Source: Zobellia barbeyronii
GTDB taxonomy: Bacteria; Bacteroidota; Bacteroidia; Flavobacteriales; Flavobacteriaceae
Direction: 5' to 3'
Length of the DNA stretch: 64,000 nucleotides
Assembly (NCBI RefSeq): GCF_018603515.1
Contig: NZ_JACATN010000001.1
Coordinates: 992,001-1,056,000, forward strand
Shown piece by piece: positions 18,220-26,116 of this stretch; position 1 is the stretch's first letter; every line of letters begins with the position of its first letter. The position numbers and the translations under genes were made by a program. The notes under the pieces were generated by a model. It saw nothing but the letters and a program-made list of their open reading frames with translations. It was not told where the DNA came from and ran no database searches.

Positions 18220-18274
18220 GACATTGCCTGTAATTGAGGTGGTCCTAAATTATTAAAGAATTAATTCCAAGAAC

Positions 18275-18604
18275 ATGAGCGAAGAAACAGTAGTAGATAC
18301 CCAAGAATTGGGAGAAAAAATAGTAATAGTACTTAAGACAATTTACGATCCAGAAATCCCTGTTGACATCTATGAATTGGGGTTGATTTACGACGTATTT
18401 GTAAACGAAGATAATGAGGTCAAAATTTTAATGACACTTACATCTCCAAATTGTCCTGTGGCGGAATCTCTTCCTGCCGAAGTAGAAGAAAAGGTGAAGT
18501 CTTTAGATTTAGTGAAAGATGCCGAGGTTGAAATTACTTTTGACCCACCATGGACGCAAGATTTGATGAGCGAAGAAGCCAAACTAGAATTAGGGTTGCT
18601 ATAA
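18275..18604 (+). CDS. DUF59/MIP18-type SUF-associated protein
   Basis: A 109-aa DUF59 protein of the SufT/PaaD/MIP18 type, used in maturation of Fe-S proteins. The family motif DPEIPVDIYELGLIYDV and the conserved Cys in TSPNCPVAESLP are both present. It sits 55 bp after sufE and 8 bp before the DUF2480 gene, which supports a role in the SUF pathway. It might be named sufT; I left the symbol empty because the naming is inconsistent. Confidence 0.9.
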   Translation: MSEETVVDTQELGEKIVIVLKTIYDPEIPVDIYELGLIYDVFVNEDNEVKILMTLTSPNCPVAESLPAEVEEKVKSLDLVKDAEVEITFDPPWTQDLMSEEAKLELGLL

Positions 18605-18612
18605 AACCAAAT

Positions 18613-19119
18613 ATGTCAGACGAAATCGTTAATAAGGTAGCTGAGAGCAAACTCATTACATTTAACTTAGAAGATTACTATCTTCCAGGAAAGCGTGTGC
18701 TTTTTGATATTTCAGAATGGCTGGTAGAGGGTTTTTTACTAAAAGAGAAGGATTTTAGAGCTAAAGCTACAGAACATGATTGGTCTCAATATGAAGATGC
18801 TTATGTAGCCTTGCATTGTTCCACTGGGGCTATAGTGCCAGGTTGGGCTTATATGTTATTGGCTACTAAACTTCAACCTTTCGCAAAGAAGTGTGTTCAG
18901 GGCTCTTTGGAGCAATTAGAGACGCTGTTATACACAGAAACCCTAAAAGATTTAGATGTTTCTGAATTAAAAGACAAAATGGTTATTGTTAAAGGATGTA
19001 GCAATAAACCGGTACCTCCCAATGCTTACGTATTGATAATAGGAAAGTTACAACCTGTTGTAAAATCTCTCATGTATGGTGAGGCATGTTCTTCTGTACC
19101 TCTCTATAAAAGAAAGTAG
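18613..19119 (+). CDS. DUF2480 family protein, likely Fe-S accessory
   Basis: A 168-aa cytoplasmic protein of the DUF2480 family, mainly known from Bacteroidota. I chose ATG 18613 (MSDEIVNKV); a longer frame from 18550 overlaps the DUF59 gene. The sequence has four cysteines in conserved-looking settings: HCSTGAIVPGWAY, KKCVQGS, VKGCSNKPVPP and GEACSSVP. The 8-bp spacing from the DUF59 gene suggests co-translation with the SUF proteins. No function is established; an Fe-S or sulfur-related role is inferred from context and cysteines. Confidence 0.85.
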   Translation: MSDEIVNKVAESKLITFNLEDYYLPGKRVLFDISEWLVEGFLLKEKDFRAKATEHDWSQYEDAYVALHCSTGAIVPGWAYMLLATKLQPFAKKCVQGSLEQLETLLYTETLKDLDVSELKDKMVIVKGCSNKPVPPNAYVLIIGKLQPVVKSLMYGEACSSVPLYKRK

Positions 19120-19149
19120 ACTTTTATTCTCAAAATAAGTGACAATTAG

Positions 19150-19157
19150 TACTTTTG
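19150..19157 (+). promoter_or_regulatory. TAnnTTTG box for the DUF3078 gene
   Basis: TACTTTTG, 28 bp before the ATG at 19186. Confidence 0.45.
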
Positions 19158-19185
19158 TGGTTCTAATTAATAAACACACATAACC

Positions 19186-20118
19186 ATGAGAAAATTACTG
19201 CTTACATCTTTGGCTATACTTACCTTCTCGGTGAGTTTTGGACAGACAATAGATGATTTAAAAACTGAACAAGCAACAAAGAAAGATTCTATTGCTGCAA
19301 TTCAAGGAAGAGTTGATGCGCTACAAGGTCAAATTGATGCTTTTCCAGGTTGGAAAATAAATGCTTTTGGTACTATTGGTGCTAATCTTTCAAAATTCAA
19401 CAATTGGTATTCACAAGGAACGCCAGATAACTCTGCAGGAAATATTGGGGTTACAATCAACGCTATTGCTAATTTAGATAGAGAGAAGTTCTTCTGGAGA
19501 AACTCTGCTAATGTTAATTTGCAATGGGTTAAACTAGATGACAAAAATAACCCATCAGACGAAGAAGGATTTGGTAATACTACAGATGTTTTCACAATCA
19601 ACTCTCTTTATGGTTATAAGTTGAACAAAAATTTTGCGATTTCAGCCTTGGGAGAATATAGATCATCTATTGCTAATAACTTTAATGATCCAGGTTATTT
19701 GGATTTAGGTATTGGTGCTACTTGGACTCCTATTCCTGATATGGTAGTTGTTATTCACCCACTAAACTACAACTTTGTATTTGCAGATAATGATGCTGCT
19801 TACGAATCATCTTTAGGTGCTAAAATTGTAGTAGATTATACAAAGCAATTAGGTGCTGTTAATTTTAAGACCAACTTCTCTACTTTTCAGAGTTACAAAA
19901 GCGGTGACTTGTCTAACTGGACGTGGACCAACTCTTTTGGGTACACACTTTGGAAAGGAATTGGTGTAGGTTTTGAATTTGGATTGAGAAACAACAACCA
20001 AGAAACTTTAGCTAATGCATTAGCTGCAGTTCCTGCAATTACTCCAATTCCAACTTTTGATAACACGGATAATAGCTTACAAAGTTTTTACCTTTTTGGT
20101 CTGAACTACGCTTTCTAA
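19186..20118 (+). CDS. DUF3078 outer-membrane protein
   Basis: A 310-aa exported protein with signal peptide ending SVSFGQ and a short charged coiled-coil-like stretch (DDLKTEQATKKDSIAAIQGRVDALQGQIDAF). A predicted barrel follows (FGTIGANLSKFNNWYSQG, FFWRNSANVNLQWVKL, GLNYAF at the end). The WYSQG and WxN patterns are typical of the DUF3078 family of flavobacterial outer-membrane proteins. It follows the SUF genes but has its own promoter box and terminator, so it is probably not part of that operon. Function unknown. Confidence 0.82.
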   Translation: MRKLLLTSLAILTFSVSFGQTIDDLKTEQATKKDSIAAIQGRVDALQGQIDAFPGWKINAFGTIGANLSKFNNWYSQGTPDNSAGNIGVTINAIANLDREKFFWRNSANVNLQWVKLDDKNNPSDEEGFGNTTDVFTINSLYGYKLNKNFAISALGEYRSSIANNFNDPGYLDLGIGATWTPIPDMVVVIHPLNYNFVFADNDAAYESSLGAKIVVDYTKQLGAVNFKTNFSTFQSYKSGDLSNWTWTNSFGYTLWKGIGVGFEFGLRNNNQETLANALAAVPAITPIPTFDNTDNSLQSFYLFGLNYAF

Positions 20119-20143
20119 GAAAGAAATTAAACTTTATATAATG

Positions 20144-20175
20144 AAAACGCCCCGATATTAATCGGGGCGTTTTTT
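20144..20175. terminator. Strong terminator after DUF3078
   Basis: AAAACGCCCCGAT pairs with ATCGGGGCGTTTT (13-bp stem, ATTA loop), followed by T residues. The A-rich left flank makes it bidirectional. It also marks the left border of the repeat array. Confidence 0.9.
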
Positions 20176-20313
20176 AGTTAAGTAGGATACGTTAAGCTTG
20201 GTTATACAGTCAAATAATAAATCAAACCTTTGATTAAGTAATTTTCTGGGACTAACACAAAATTTCAAATACAAGACGAATGTAGATGGCAACTATATAA
20301 TTGCTAAACTTTT

Positions 20314-20373
20314 GTTGTGAACCTGTCTCAATTTGTGGTGTAACTCGTTAAAACGAACATATATCCGATGAAC
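20314..20373. promoter_or_regulatory. Phased motif, unit 1
   Basis: GTTGTGAA at 20314, a degenerate second copy GTGGTGTA at 20335 (21 bp later), then TCCGATGAAC at 20364 (29 bp later). The sequence between the motifs differs from units 2 and 3. Confidence 0.55.
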
Positions 20374-20420
20374 TACACTCTAAAAAGTAATCTATGAAGG
20401 AAGTGAGATTTTAAAAAAAA

Positions 20421-20450
20421 CAAAAAAGCCCGTGTGAACGGGCTTTTTTG
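20421..20450. terminator. Bidirectional hairpin terminator of unit 1
   Basis: AAAAAAGCCCGT pairs with ACGGGCTTTTTT around a GTGA tetraloop. A-rich and T-rich flanks allow termination on either strand. Confidence 0.85.
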
Positions 20451-20514
20451 TTAAGTAGGTTTACTAGTAAAATTTTGATTGCAATTTGGGGTCGCAATTT
20501 TAAGCTTTTCGTAG

Positions 20515-20698
20515 GTCAAGTTCGGATTTGGGATTCGTACTTGTTTCGGTTAAGTTCAAGATTCGATTTGGGGTCATTACTATCACTTAATTACACTGTA
20601 AACTTACGTTCGTTTACTCGTCCGTCTAAATAATTGTTGTGAATCTATCTAAGTCTGTTGTGAAAAATACAAGTGGTCCGGTATCTCCGATGAACGGT
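20515..20698. repeat. Direct repeat, copy in unit 2
   Basis: About 184 bp from GTCAAG to TCCGATGAACGGT that recurs at 20810-20994 with scattered substitutions. Shared landmarks include TTGTTTCGGTTAAGTTCAAG, ATTTGGGGTCA and TTACACTGTAAACTTAC. Confidence 0.85.
20636..20695. promoter_or_regulatory. Phased motif, unit 2
   Basis: GTTGTGAA at 20636 and again at 20657 (21 bp apart), then TCCGATGAAC at 20686 (29 bp after the second copy). Read on the minus strand the last motif gives ACCGTTCAT. This fits the published direct-repeat consensus for LytTR regulators, a resemblance only. Confidence 0.55.
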
Positions 20699-20742
20699 TT
20701 ATCTAGTGCAGTAAGAAAGATGTTTGGGGAAATATGAAGCAT

Positions 20743-20772
20743 AAAAAAACCCTCTGGTAAGAGGGTTTTTTT
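20743..20772. terminator. Bidirectional hairpin terminator of unit 2
   Basis: AAAAAAACCCTCT pairs with AGAGGGTTTTTTT around GGTA. It would also stop leftward read-through from hflX. Confidence 0.88.
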
Positions 20773-20809
20773 ATCAAGTAGGTTTGGTCAATTTGGTAAT
20801 ATTTTTTTA

Positions 20810-20994
20810 GTCAAGTAACGGGTTTGGGTTCATTACTTGTTTCGGTTAAGTTCAAGATTCGATTTGGGGTCAAGACTATTACTTAATTACACTGTAAACT
20901 TACATTGGTTTACTCGTTCGTCTAAATTATTGTTGTGAATCTAGCCAAGTCTGTTGTGAAAAATACAAGTCGTCCGGTATCTCCGATGAACGGT
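20810..20994. repeat. Direct repeat, copy in unit 3
   Basis: Second copy of the 20515-20698 repeat. It ends 22 bp before the hflX stop codon and has no terminator of its own. Confidence 0.85.
20932..20991. promoter_or_regulatory. Phased motif, unit 3
   Basis: GTTGTGAA at 20932 and 20953 (21 bp apart), then TCCGATGAAC at 20982 (29 bp later), identical spacing to units 1 and 2. Confidence 0.55.
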
Positions 20995-21015
20995 AAGTCT
21001 ACATCAATATATTGA

Positions 21016-22227
21016 CTAATACTCGTCTAAATTTTCTGGATATAAAAAGTTGTTGTACGGAAAGCGGGTTACATGAATATCCCTAACTTCATCATAAACT
21101 CTTTTTCTAAATTCATCTAAGTTTTCTTTATTCAATGCAGATATGAAGAGTGCTTTATCTCCTACACGCTGCATCCAAGTCTGTTTCCAATCTGCAATGG
21201 TAAAATGTCTTCCGGTTCTTTCGGTTGTTAAATCGTCATCGTCTATTTCAGCATGTTCGTATTTGTCAATTTTATTGAATACCATTATAGTGTTCTTGTC
21301 AGCACTACCTATTTCACCTAAAATCTTATTTACTGATTCTATGTGCTCTTCAAACTGAGGATGCGAAATGTCAACTACGTGAAGTAACAAATCTGCTTCG
21401 CGGACTTCATCCAAAGTACTTTTAAAGCTTTCTACTAACTGAGTAGGAAGTTTGCGGATGAAACCAACAGTGTCACTCAATAGGAAAGGTAAATTCCCTA
21501 TAACAACCTTACGCACCGTTGTGTCTAGTGTGGCAAACAGCTTATTCTCAGCAAACACCTCACTTTTACTAATAACATTCATTAAAGTAGACTTGCCTAC
21601 GTTGGTATATCCTACCAAAGCTACGCGTACTAAGGCACCACGGTTGCCGCGTTGGGTTTCCATTTGCCTGTCTATTTTAAGTAATTTCTTTTTTAATAGA
21701 GAAATACGATCGCGTACAATACGTCTATCCGTTTCAATTTCGGTTTCACCTGGCCCACGCATACCAATACCACCACGTTGGCGCTCAAGGTGAGTCCATA
21801 AACCGGTTAGGCGAGGTAGTAAATACTCATATTGCGCCAATTCTACTTGCGTTCTAGCATAGCTAGTCTGGGCGCGTTGGGCAAAAATGTCCAAAATAAG
21901 GCTGGTACGGTCTACGATTTTACAGCGCAGAATCTTTTCTATATTACGCTGTTGAGCAGGTGTAAGTTCATCATCAAAGATTACTGAACCTATATCATTA
22001 TCTCTTACGAATGCTTCCACTTCCTCCATCTTACCGGAACCGATAAGCGTTTTTGGATTGGTAACATCCATTCTTTGTACAAAGCGTTTTAGAACTTCTC
22101 CACCTGCGGTGAAAGTCAAAAACTCAAGCTCATCAAGATACTCGGTAACTTTGTTCTCGTTTTGTTCACGGTTTATAATACCGATTAATACGGCCTTTTC
22201 GTGTTCTATGGTCTTCTTTTCTAACAT
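21016..22227 (-). CDS. hflX: Ribosome-associated GTPase HflX
   Basis: GTPase that binds the large ribosomal subunit and can split stalled ribosomes. It has the HflX N-terminal nucleotide-binding domain (GSGKMEEVEAFVRDND, FDDELTPAQQRN), the glycine-rich linker GGIGMRGPGETEIETDRR, and the G domain: G1 GYTNVGKST, G3 DTVGFI and G4 NKID. I chose ATG 22227 (MLEKKTIEHEKAVLIG, 403 aa). The in-frame TTG at 22245 falls inside the TAnnTTTG box at 22243-22250, so it cannot be used if that box is the promoter. Secure. Confidence 0.95.
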   Translation of the reverse strand: MLEKKTIEHEKAVLIGIINREQNENKVTEYLDELEFLTFTAGGEVLKRFVQRMDVTNPKTLIGSGKMEEVEAFVRDNDIGSVIFDDELTPAQQRNIEKILRCKIVDRTSLILDIFAQRAQTSYARTQVELAQYEYLLPRLTGLWTHLERQRGGIGMRGPGETEIETDRRIVRDRISLLKKKLLKIDRQMETQRGNRGALVRVALVGYTNVGKSTLMNVISKSEVFAENKLFATLDTTVRKVVIGNLPFLLSDTVGFIRKLPTQLVESFKSTLDEVREADLLLHVVDISHPQFEEHIESVNKILGEIGSADKNTIMVFNKIDKYEHAEIDDDDLTTERTGRHFTIADWKQTWMQRVGDKALFISALNKENLDEFRKRVYDEVRDIHVTRFPYNNFLYPENLDEY

Positions 22228-22242
22228 ATCTAAACTAAATTG

Positions 22243-22250
22243 CAAATTTA
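22243..22250 (-). promoter_or_regulatory. TAnnTTTG box for hflX
   Basis: TAAATTTG on the minus strand, 15 bp upstream of the chosen ATG at 22227. Confidence 0.45.
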
Positions 22251-22303
22251 AGCAATACTGACCGAGCTATTTTCGTAATTTTAAGATCGCAATCGAGAAA
22301 TTT

Positions 22304-23278
22304 ATGATTTTTTCATTTTTCAGAAAAAAAAAGGGAAGCCGTTTAAATACAATTAGCTTCTACAACCTAGAAAATCTATTCGATACTATAGACGACCCAA
22401 ATACTCTTGACGATGATTTTACTCCAAAAGGACGTAAAAAGTGGTCCTTAAGAAGGTACAAAAAAAAGTTGTACAAACTGGGTAAGACTATAGCCGAAAT
22501 CGGGAATTCCGAAACGCAAAATCCACCCGTACTTGTGGGTGTGGCAGAGATTGAAAACCAACAGGTTATGGAAGATCTTCTTGCTACGGAGCCTCTTGCC
22601 AATATCAAATATGATTATGTACACTACGATTCTCCTGATGAAAGAGGTATAGATTGTGGATTAATCTATCATAAAGAGCATTTTGAGGTTTTACATTCAG
22701 AGCCAATTGCACTACTACTTTATGAAGAGAATGGGAGAAGGGATACTACACGAGATATTCTATATGTAAAGGGTAAGCTCAATAAAGAAGAGATACATAT
22801 TTTTGTAAATCATTGGCCATCGCGTAGAAGCGGCAATGCAACAACAGAGCATAAGCGTATGGTTGCGGCGGAGACTATAATTAAGTTTATGGGTCAGATT
22901 GAAGAGGAGGTACCTAATCCCAATTATATTATTATGGGCGATTTTAATGACGGGCCAAAATCTAAAAGTGTACGTTCTTTAATTGAAACCAAGACGTTGT
23001 ACAATCCCATGGAAAAATTACTTACACCCAACCGTGGTAGTGCAAACTATAAAAGATCATGGATGCTTTTTGATCAGATTATGGTTTCCCATAGTTTTCT
23101 CAACTTTGAAAAGGGCACCCATAGTTTTGCCCACGCCAATATTTTTGATGAACATTTTTTGACTGAATTTGAAGGCAAACATAGGGGTTCTCCATTCAGA
23201 ACATATGTTGGTAATAAGTATATTGGTGGATACAGTGATCATTTTCCAGTGTATATTCAATTGAAATATAATACTTGA
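22304..23278 (+). CDS. Endonuclease/exonuclease/phosphatase family protein
   Basis: A 324-aa member of the DNase I-like (EEP) fold. Catalytic landmarks are FYNLENLFD at the N-terminus (metal-binding Asn/Glu), VGVAEIEN, NHWPSRR, IMGDFNDGP and the C-terminal YSDHFPV with the general-base His. No clear signal peptide is seen; the N-terminus (MIFSFFRKKKG) is short and basic, so cytoplasmic or membrane-associated location is uncertain. It is divergent from hflX and convergent with the exonuclease gene. Substrate (DNA, RNA or a phosphoester) cannot be told. Confidence 0.88.
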   Translation: MIFSFFRKKKGSRLNTISFYNLENLFDTIDDPNTLDDDFTPKGRKKWSLRRYKKKLYKLGKTIAEIGNSETQNPPVLVGVAEIENQQVMEDLLATEPLANIKYDYVHYDSPDERGIDCGLIYHKEHFEVLHSEPIALLLYEENGRRDTTRDILYVKGKLNKEEIHIFVNHWPSRRSGNATTEHKRMVAAETIIKFMGQIEEEVPNPNYIIMGDFNDGPKSKSVRSLIETKTLYNPMEKLLTPNRGSANYKRSWMLFDQIMVSHSFLNFEKGTHSFAHANIFDEHFLTEFEGKHRGSPFRTYVGNKYIGGYSDHFPVYIQLKYNT

Positions 23279-23284
23279 TTTCTT

Positions 23285-23998
23285 CTAGATACTTTTGATG
23301 TTTCTATCATCTAATAGCTCATCTCCGCGCAAGCGTAAAAATACTTGTGCCGTTGTAACTACATCAAGCTCACAATACGTTACAATTCTGTCCAGGTCAT
23401 TTTCTTTATAATAGACCTCGCGTACCATACTGCCATCAATATCTTGTTTGGGGGAAGGAATGCCCAAAATATTTGCTAATAGTTTAAGCGAAGTAAAATT
23501 CTTGTAGTCACCAAATTTCCAGAGTTCCATCGTGTCCAAATGCATAATCTCCCAAGGCTTTTTACCAAAAAGATTGAGTTTATTTGGTAGTTGAATGCCG
23601 TGAATAATCATTCTACGTGCGATATAGGGAAAATCAAATTCTTTTGCATTATGTCCACAAAGTAAATGCTTAGGAGAACCAAAATGGCCATCTAATAAAT
23701 TTTTGAACTCTTTTAAAAGTGTAGCTTCATCACCATGAAAGGAGGTAGTTCTAAAGGTTTTCGTTTCCCCATTAATTCGGAAGTAGCCTACAGAAATACA
23801 AACAATCTTACCAAATTCTGCCCAAATACCCGCGCGCTCATAAAACTCTTCAGGAGTAAATTCATCCTTACGCTGGTATCGTGTCTTCTGTTCCCACAGT
23901 TCTTTCTTTTCATCGTTTAATGTATCAAAGTCCGCTTCTTCAGGAACGGTTTCAATATCCAAAAAAAGAATATGCTCAAGGTTAATTTTGTATAACAC
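23285..23998 (-). CDS. Predicted 3'-5' exonuclease, PolB-like DEDDy family
   Basis: RNase H-like exonuclease. ExoI is FLDIETVPEE (Asp and Glu), ExoII is GHNAKEFDFPYI and ExoIII is YCELDVVTT (Tyr and Asp), giving the DEDDy set. The frame is open up to an ATG at 24079. The first 27 residues of that longer form look unlike protein and overlap a possible promoter (TATATTTC), so I favour GTG 23998, which puts the catalytic core about 10 residues from the start. The family is known by its 'predicted PolB-like' label; no cellular role is established. Confidence 0.85.
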   Translation of the reverse strand: MLYKINLEHILFLDIETVPEEADFDTLNDEKKELWEQKTRYQRKDEFTPEEFYERAGIWAEFGKIVCISVGYFRINGETKTFRTTSFHGDEATLLKEFKNLLDGHFGSPKHLLCGHNAKEFDFPYIARRMIIHGIQLPNKLNLFGKKPWEIMHLDTMELWKFGDYKNFTSLKLLANILGIPSPKQDIDGSMVREVYYKENDLDRIVTYCELDVVTTAQVFLRLRGDELLDDRNIKSI

Positions 23999-24435
23999 AG
24001 TGTATTGTAGTTTAATAGCTACTGAAATATACGAACTTATCCTATAGATAGGTGTACTTGAAGCAATTACCTCGTTCACTTGCTCATAGTTTCGGTAACC
24101 CGAAGGAGACGGTTCTTCTTAATGATGAATTGTGGTTCTGTTTCTAAAAGAACTTAGTTAGAATATGAAAAAAAATTGTTCTTTTTGATACTCAAAATCT
24201 CCAAGTAGATATGATTTTAGAGGATACTGGTTTAATCTAAAGTGCCCACAACTAACGTAAAGTCTATTTTTTAAAGTTTAAACAAAACCGACCAACGCGT
24301 ATGTTGCTTTCTTAGCAGTATGAAATGCGGGGTGATAGAATACGATTAAACGAATTACTTTCACCGATGAACCGCAGAAAAATTGGGGTTTCAATCAACT
24401 TTAATCAAACATACAAACTAAGTAGTCTTTAATCT
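23999..24435. other. Intergenic region with one ACCGATGAACCG motif
   Basis: No ORF worth reporting. The motif ACCGATGAACCG (24363-24374) matches the core found in the 20-21 kb array. It is preceded by TTAAACGAA, as unit 1 of the array is preceded by TTAAAACGAA. The GTTGTGAA pair is not present at the expected distances. Confidence 0.4.
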
Positions 24436-24909
24436 TTAAAAGAGCGATTGCTGTTTTACAGGATTTTCATGGTCGAGCAGCCACTTCTTACGATGTAAAC
24501 CACCTGCATAACCGGTTAAAGAACCGTCACTTCCAATAACACGGTGACAAGGAACTACAATCCATAACGGATTTTTTCCATTTGCTGCTGCAACGGCACG
24601 AATAGCTTTTACATCGCCCAAGGTTTTGGAAAGGTCCATGTAGGATACTGTTTTTCCATAAGGAATAAGTAGCAAGGCTTCCCAAACACGTTTTTGAAAA
24701 TCAGTGCCTTTTGGATTTAGATTAAAATCAAAATTATTTCGGGTGCCAGCAAAGTATTGTTGCAATTGTTCTGCTGCAATTTTAAGATTTTGTGGAATTT
24801 TGGTAGTTATCGTTTCTTCAGCATCGGTTACCTTAATTTCAGATAAACCATTGCTATCTCCTATAAGTTTGGCTACGCCAAGAGGTGTATGAATAAATGC
24901 CGTTTCCAT
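24436..24909 (-). CDS. ogt: Methylated-DNA--protein-cysteine methyltransferase
   Basis: Suicide repair enzyme that removes O6-alkyl groups from guanine. At 157 aa it has the C-terminal Ada/Ogt domain with the acceptor Cys121 in IVVPCHRVIGSDG, the helix-turn-helix arginine finger in AIRAVAAANGKNP, and the late motif LTGYAGGLHRKKWLLDHE. The N-terminal half is a short RNase H-like domain. It is transcribed leftward after the CNNM gene with a 49-bp gap. Secure. Confidence 0.94.
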   Translation of the reverse strand: METAFIHTPLGVAKLIGDSNGLSEIKVTDAEETITTKIPQNLKIAAEQLQQYFAGTRNNFDFNLNPKGTDFQKRVWEALLLIPYGKTVSYMDLSKTLGDVKAIRAVAAANGKNPLWIVVPCHRVIGSDGSLTGYAGGLHRKKWLLDHENPVKQQSLF

Positions 24910-24958
24910 AGGTAATGCGTTTAATAGACTATTCGGAAACTAACCGTTTCTTCAAAAT

Positions 24959-26065
24959 CTATTTATCAAGTATTCCGGAGCGCTTTGCGCGTGTTTCCCA
25001 ATTTTTCCTAGCTAGGTCTTGTAAATCGGCAACATTGTCGCTCTCATCCATTATTTCGAGCCCTAGAAGAGTTTCTATAACATCTTCCATGGTCACTAAC
25101 CCACTAACTGATCCATACTCATCTACAACAAGAGCAATGTGTATTCTTTTGGCAATGAATATATCAAAAAGACGCGGTATTGGCGTATTTCTTTCGGTAA
25201 TCAGAATTTCCCGTTTTATTTGAGAAAGAGGAATGTTTCCATTGTTATTCACCATTTCCTCTAGAATATTATCTTTTAATACAAAACCGTCAATATGGTC
25301 CATCTTATCCCCATAAACTGGAATACGTGAAAACCGCATTTTAGGATTGGCTGCAAAAAACTCGGCAATAGTTATACCTTCTGAAGCAATTTTCATCACT
25401 GCTCGTGGCGTCATTACATCCTTTACCAAAACTTGGTCAAAACGCAATAAATTCTTTATAATAGTAGATTCGGATTTTTCAAAAACGCCTTCCTCACGGG
25501 CAATATCTGTCATAGCAGTAAAATCTTCACGACTTAAGACGCTACCATGGTGACCTTTACCACCTACCAATTTTGTAAAAAGTTGTAAAATCCAAAGTAG
25601 TCCAGTGTATTTTAGAGCAATGACCATTATTTTTAAGGCTTTTGCCGTAAAATTGGCCAATTGTCTCCAATAGGTAGCTCCAATTGTTTTAGGAATAATT
25701 TCTGAGGCCACTAAAATAAGAATGGTCATTATGGTGGATACTACGCCTACCATTAAATCTGCTGTGAAAGTGATTCCAAATATACTACTGGTGGTTGAGC
25801 CATACATTTCTGCATAGGCAACCTTAGCTTGTACCCCTACCAAAATAGCACCTACCGTATGGGCAATGGTGTTCAATGTTAAAATAGCGATGAGAGGTTT
25901 GTCTACATCGTTCTTCAGTTCCTCAAGGGCTAAAGCATAGGGTTTTCCTTCCTTCTTCTTTAGATTCACGAAAGTTGGACTAATACTTAGCAGAACCGCT
26001 TCTAAGATAGAACAGAGAAATGAAATGAAAATTGATATTAAAGCGTAAAAAATTAATAAGCCCAT
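24959..26065 (-). CDS. CNNM/CBS-domain membrane protein (HlyC/CorC type)
   Basis: A 368-aa inner-membrane protein with an N-terminal DUF21/CNNM transmembrane domain (about residues 1-190, with AVLLSISPTFVNLKKKEGK and ASEIIPKTIGATYWRQL). A pair of CBS domains follows (VKDVMTPRAVMKIAS and HIALVVDEYGSVSGLVTMEDVIETLLG). Proteins of this group are linked to magnesium or other divalent cation export. The C-terminal CorC_HlyC domain of longer relatives is absent; the protein ends shortly after the CBS pair. The name hemolysin is historical. Confidence 0.9.
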   Translation of the reverse strand: MGLLIFYALISIFISFLCSILEAVLLSISPTFVNLKKKEGKPYALALEELKNDVDKPLIAILTLNTIAHTVGAILVGVQAKVAYAEMYGSTTSSIFGITFTADLMVGVVSTIMTILILVASEIIPKTIGATYWRQLANFTAKALKIMVIALKYTGLLWILQLFTKLVGGKGHHGSVLSREDFTAMTDIAREEGVFEKSESTIIKNLLRFDQVLVKDVMTPRAVMKIASEGITIAEFFAANPKMRFSRIPVYGDKMDHIDGFVLKDNILEEMVNNNGNIPLSQIKREILITERNTPIPRLFDIFIAKRIHIALVVDEYGSVSGLVTMEDVIETLLGLEIMDESDNVADLQDLARKNWETRAKRSGILDK

Positions 26066-26116
26066 GTAGGAGTTTTAGTAAAACGAAGATACCAATTAAA
26101 GTGTAATCCTAAGGTC

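Larger units (their letters stand above)
20176..21015. other. Gene-free array of three repeat units with terminators
   Basis: No credible ORF. Three units each open after a terminator with a related start (GTTAAGTAGG at about 20177 and 20451, ATCAAGTAGG at about 20773). Each contains a phased motif set ending in TCCGATGAAC, at 20314-20373, 20636-20695 and 20932-20991. The first two units end in strong hairpins at 20421 and 20743. The second and third share about 184 bp at high identity (20515-20698 and 20810-20994); the first is diverged but keeps the phasing exactly. It could encode small RNAs or be a duplicated regulatory region. The third unit runs into the end of convergent hflX. Confidence 0.6.

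Noticed and set aside
20448-20633. 61-aa plus-strand ORF inside the repeat array
   Set aside because: It begins inside a terminator and covers repeated non-coding sequence; the copy in unit 3 does not keep the frame open in the same way.
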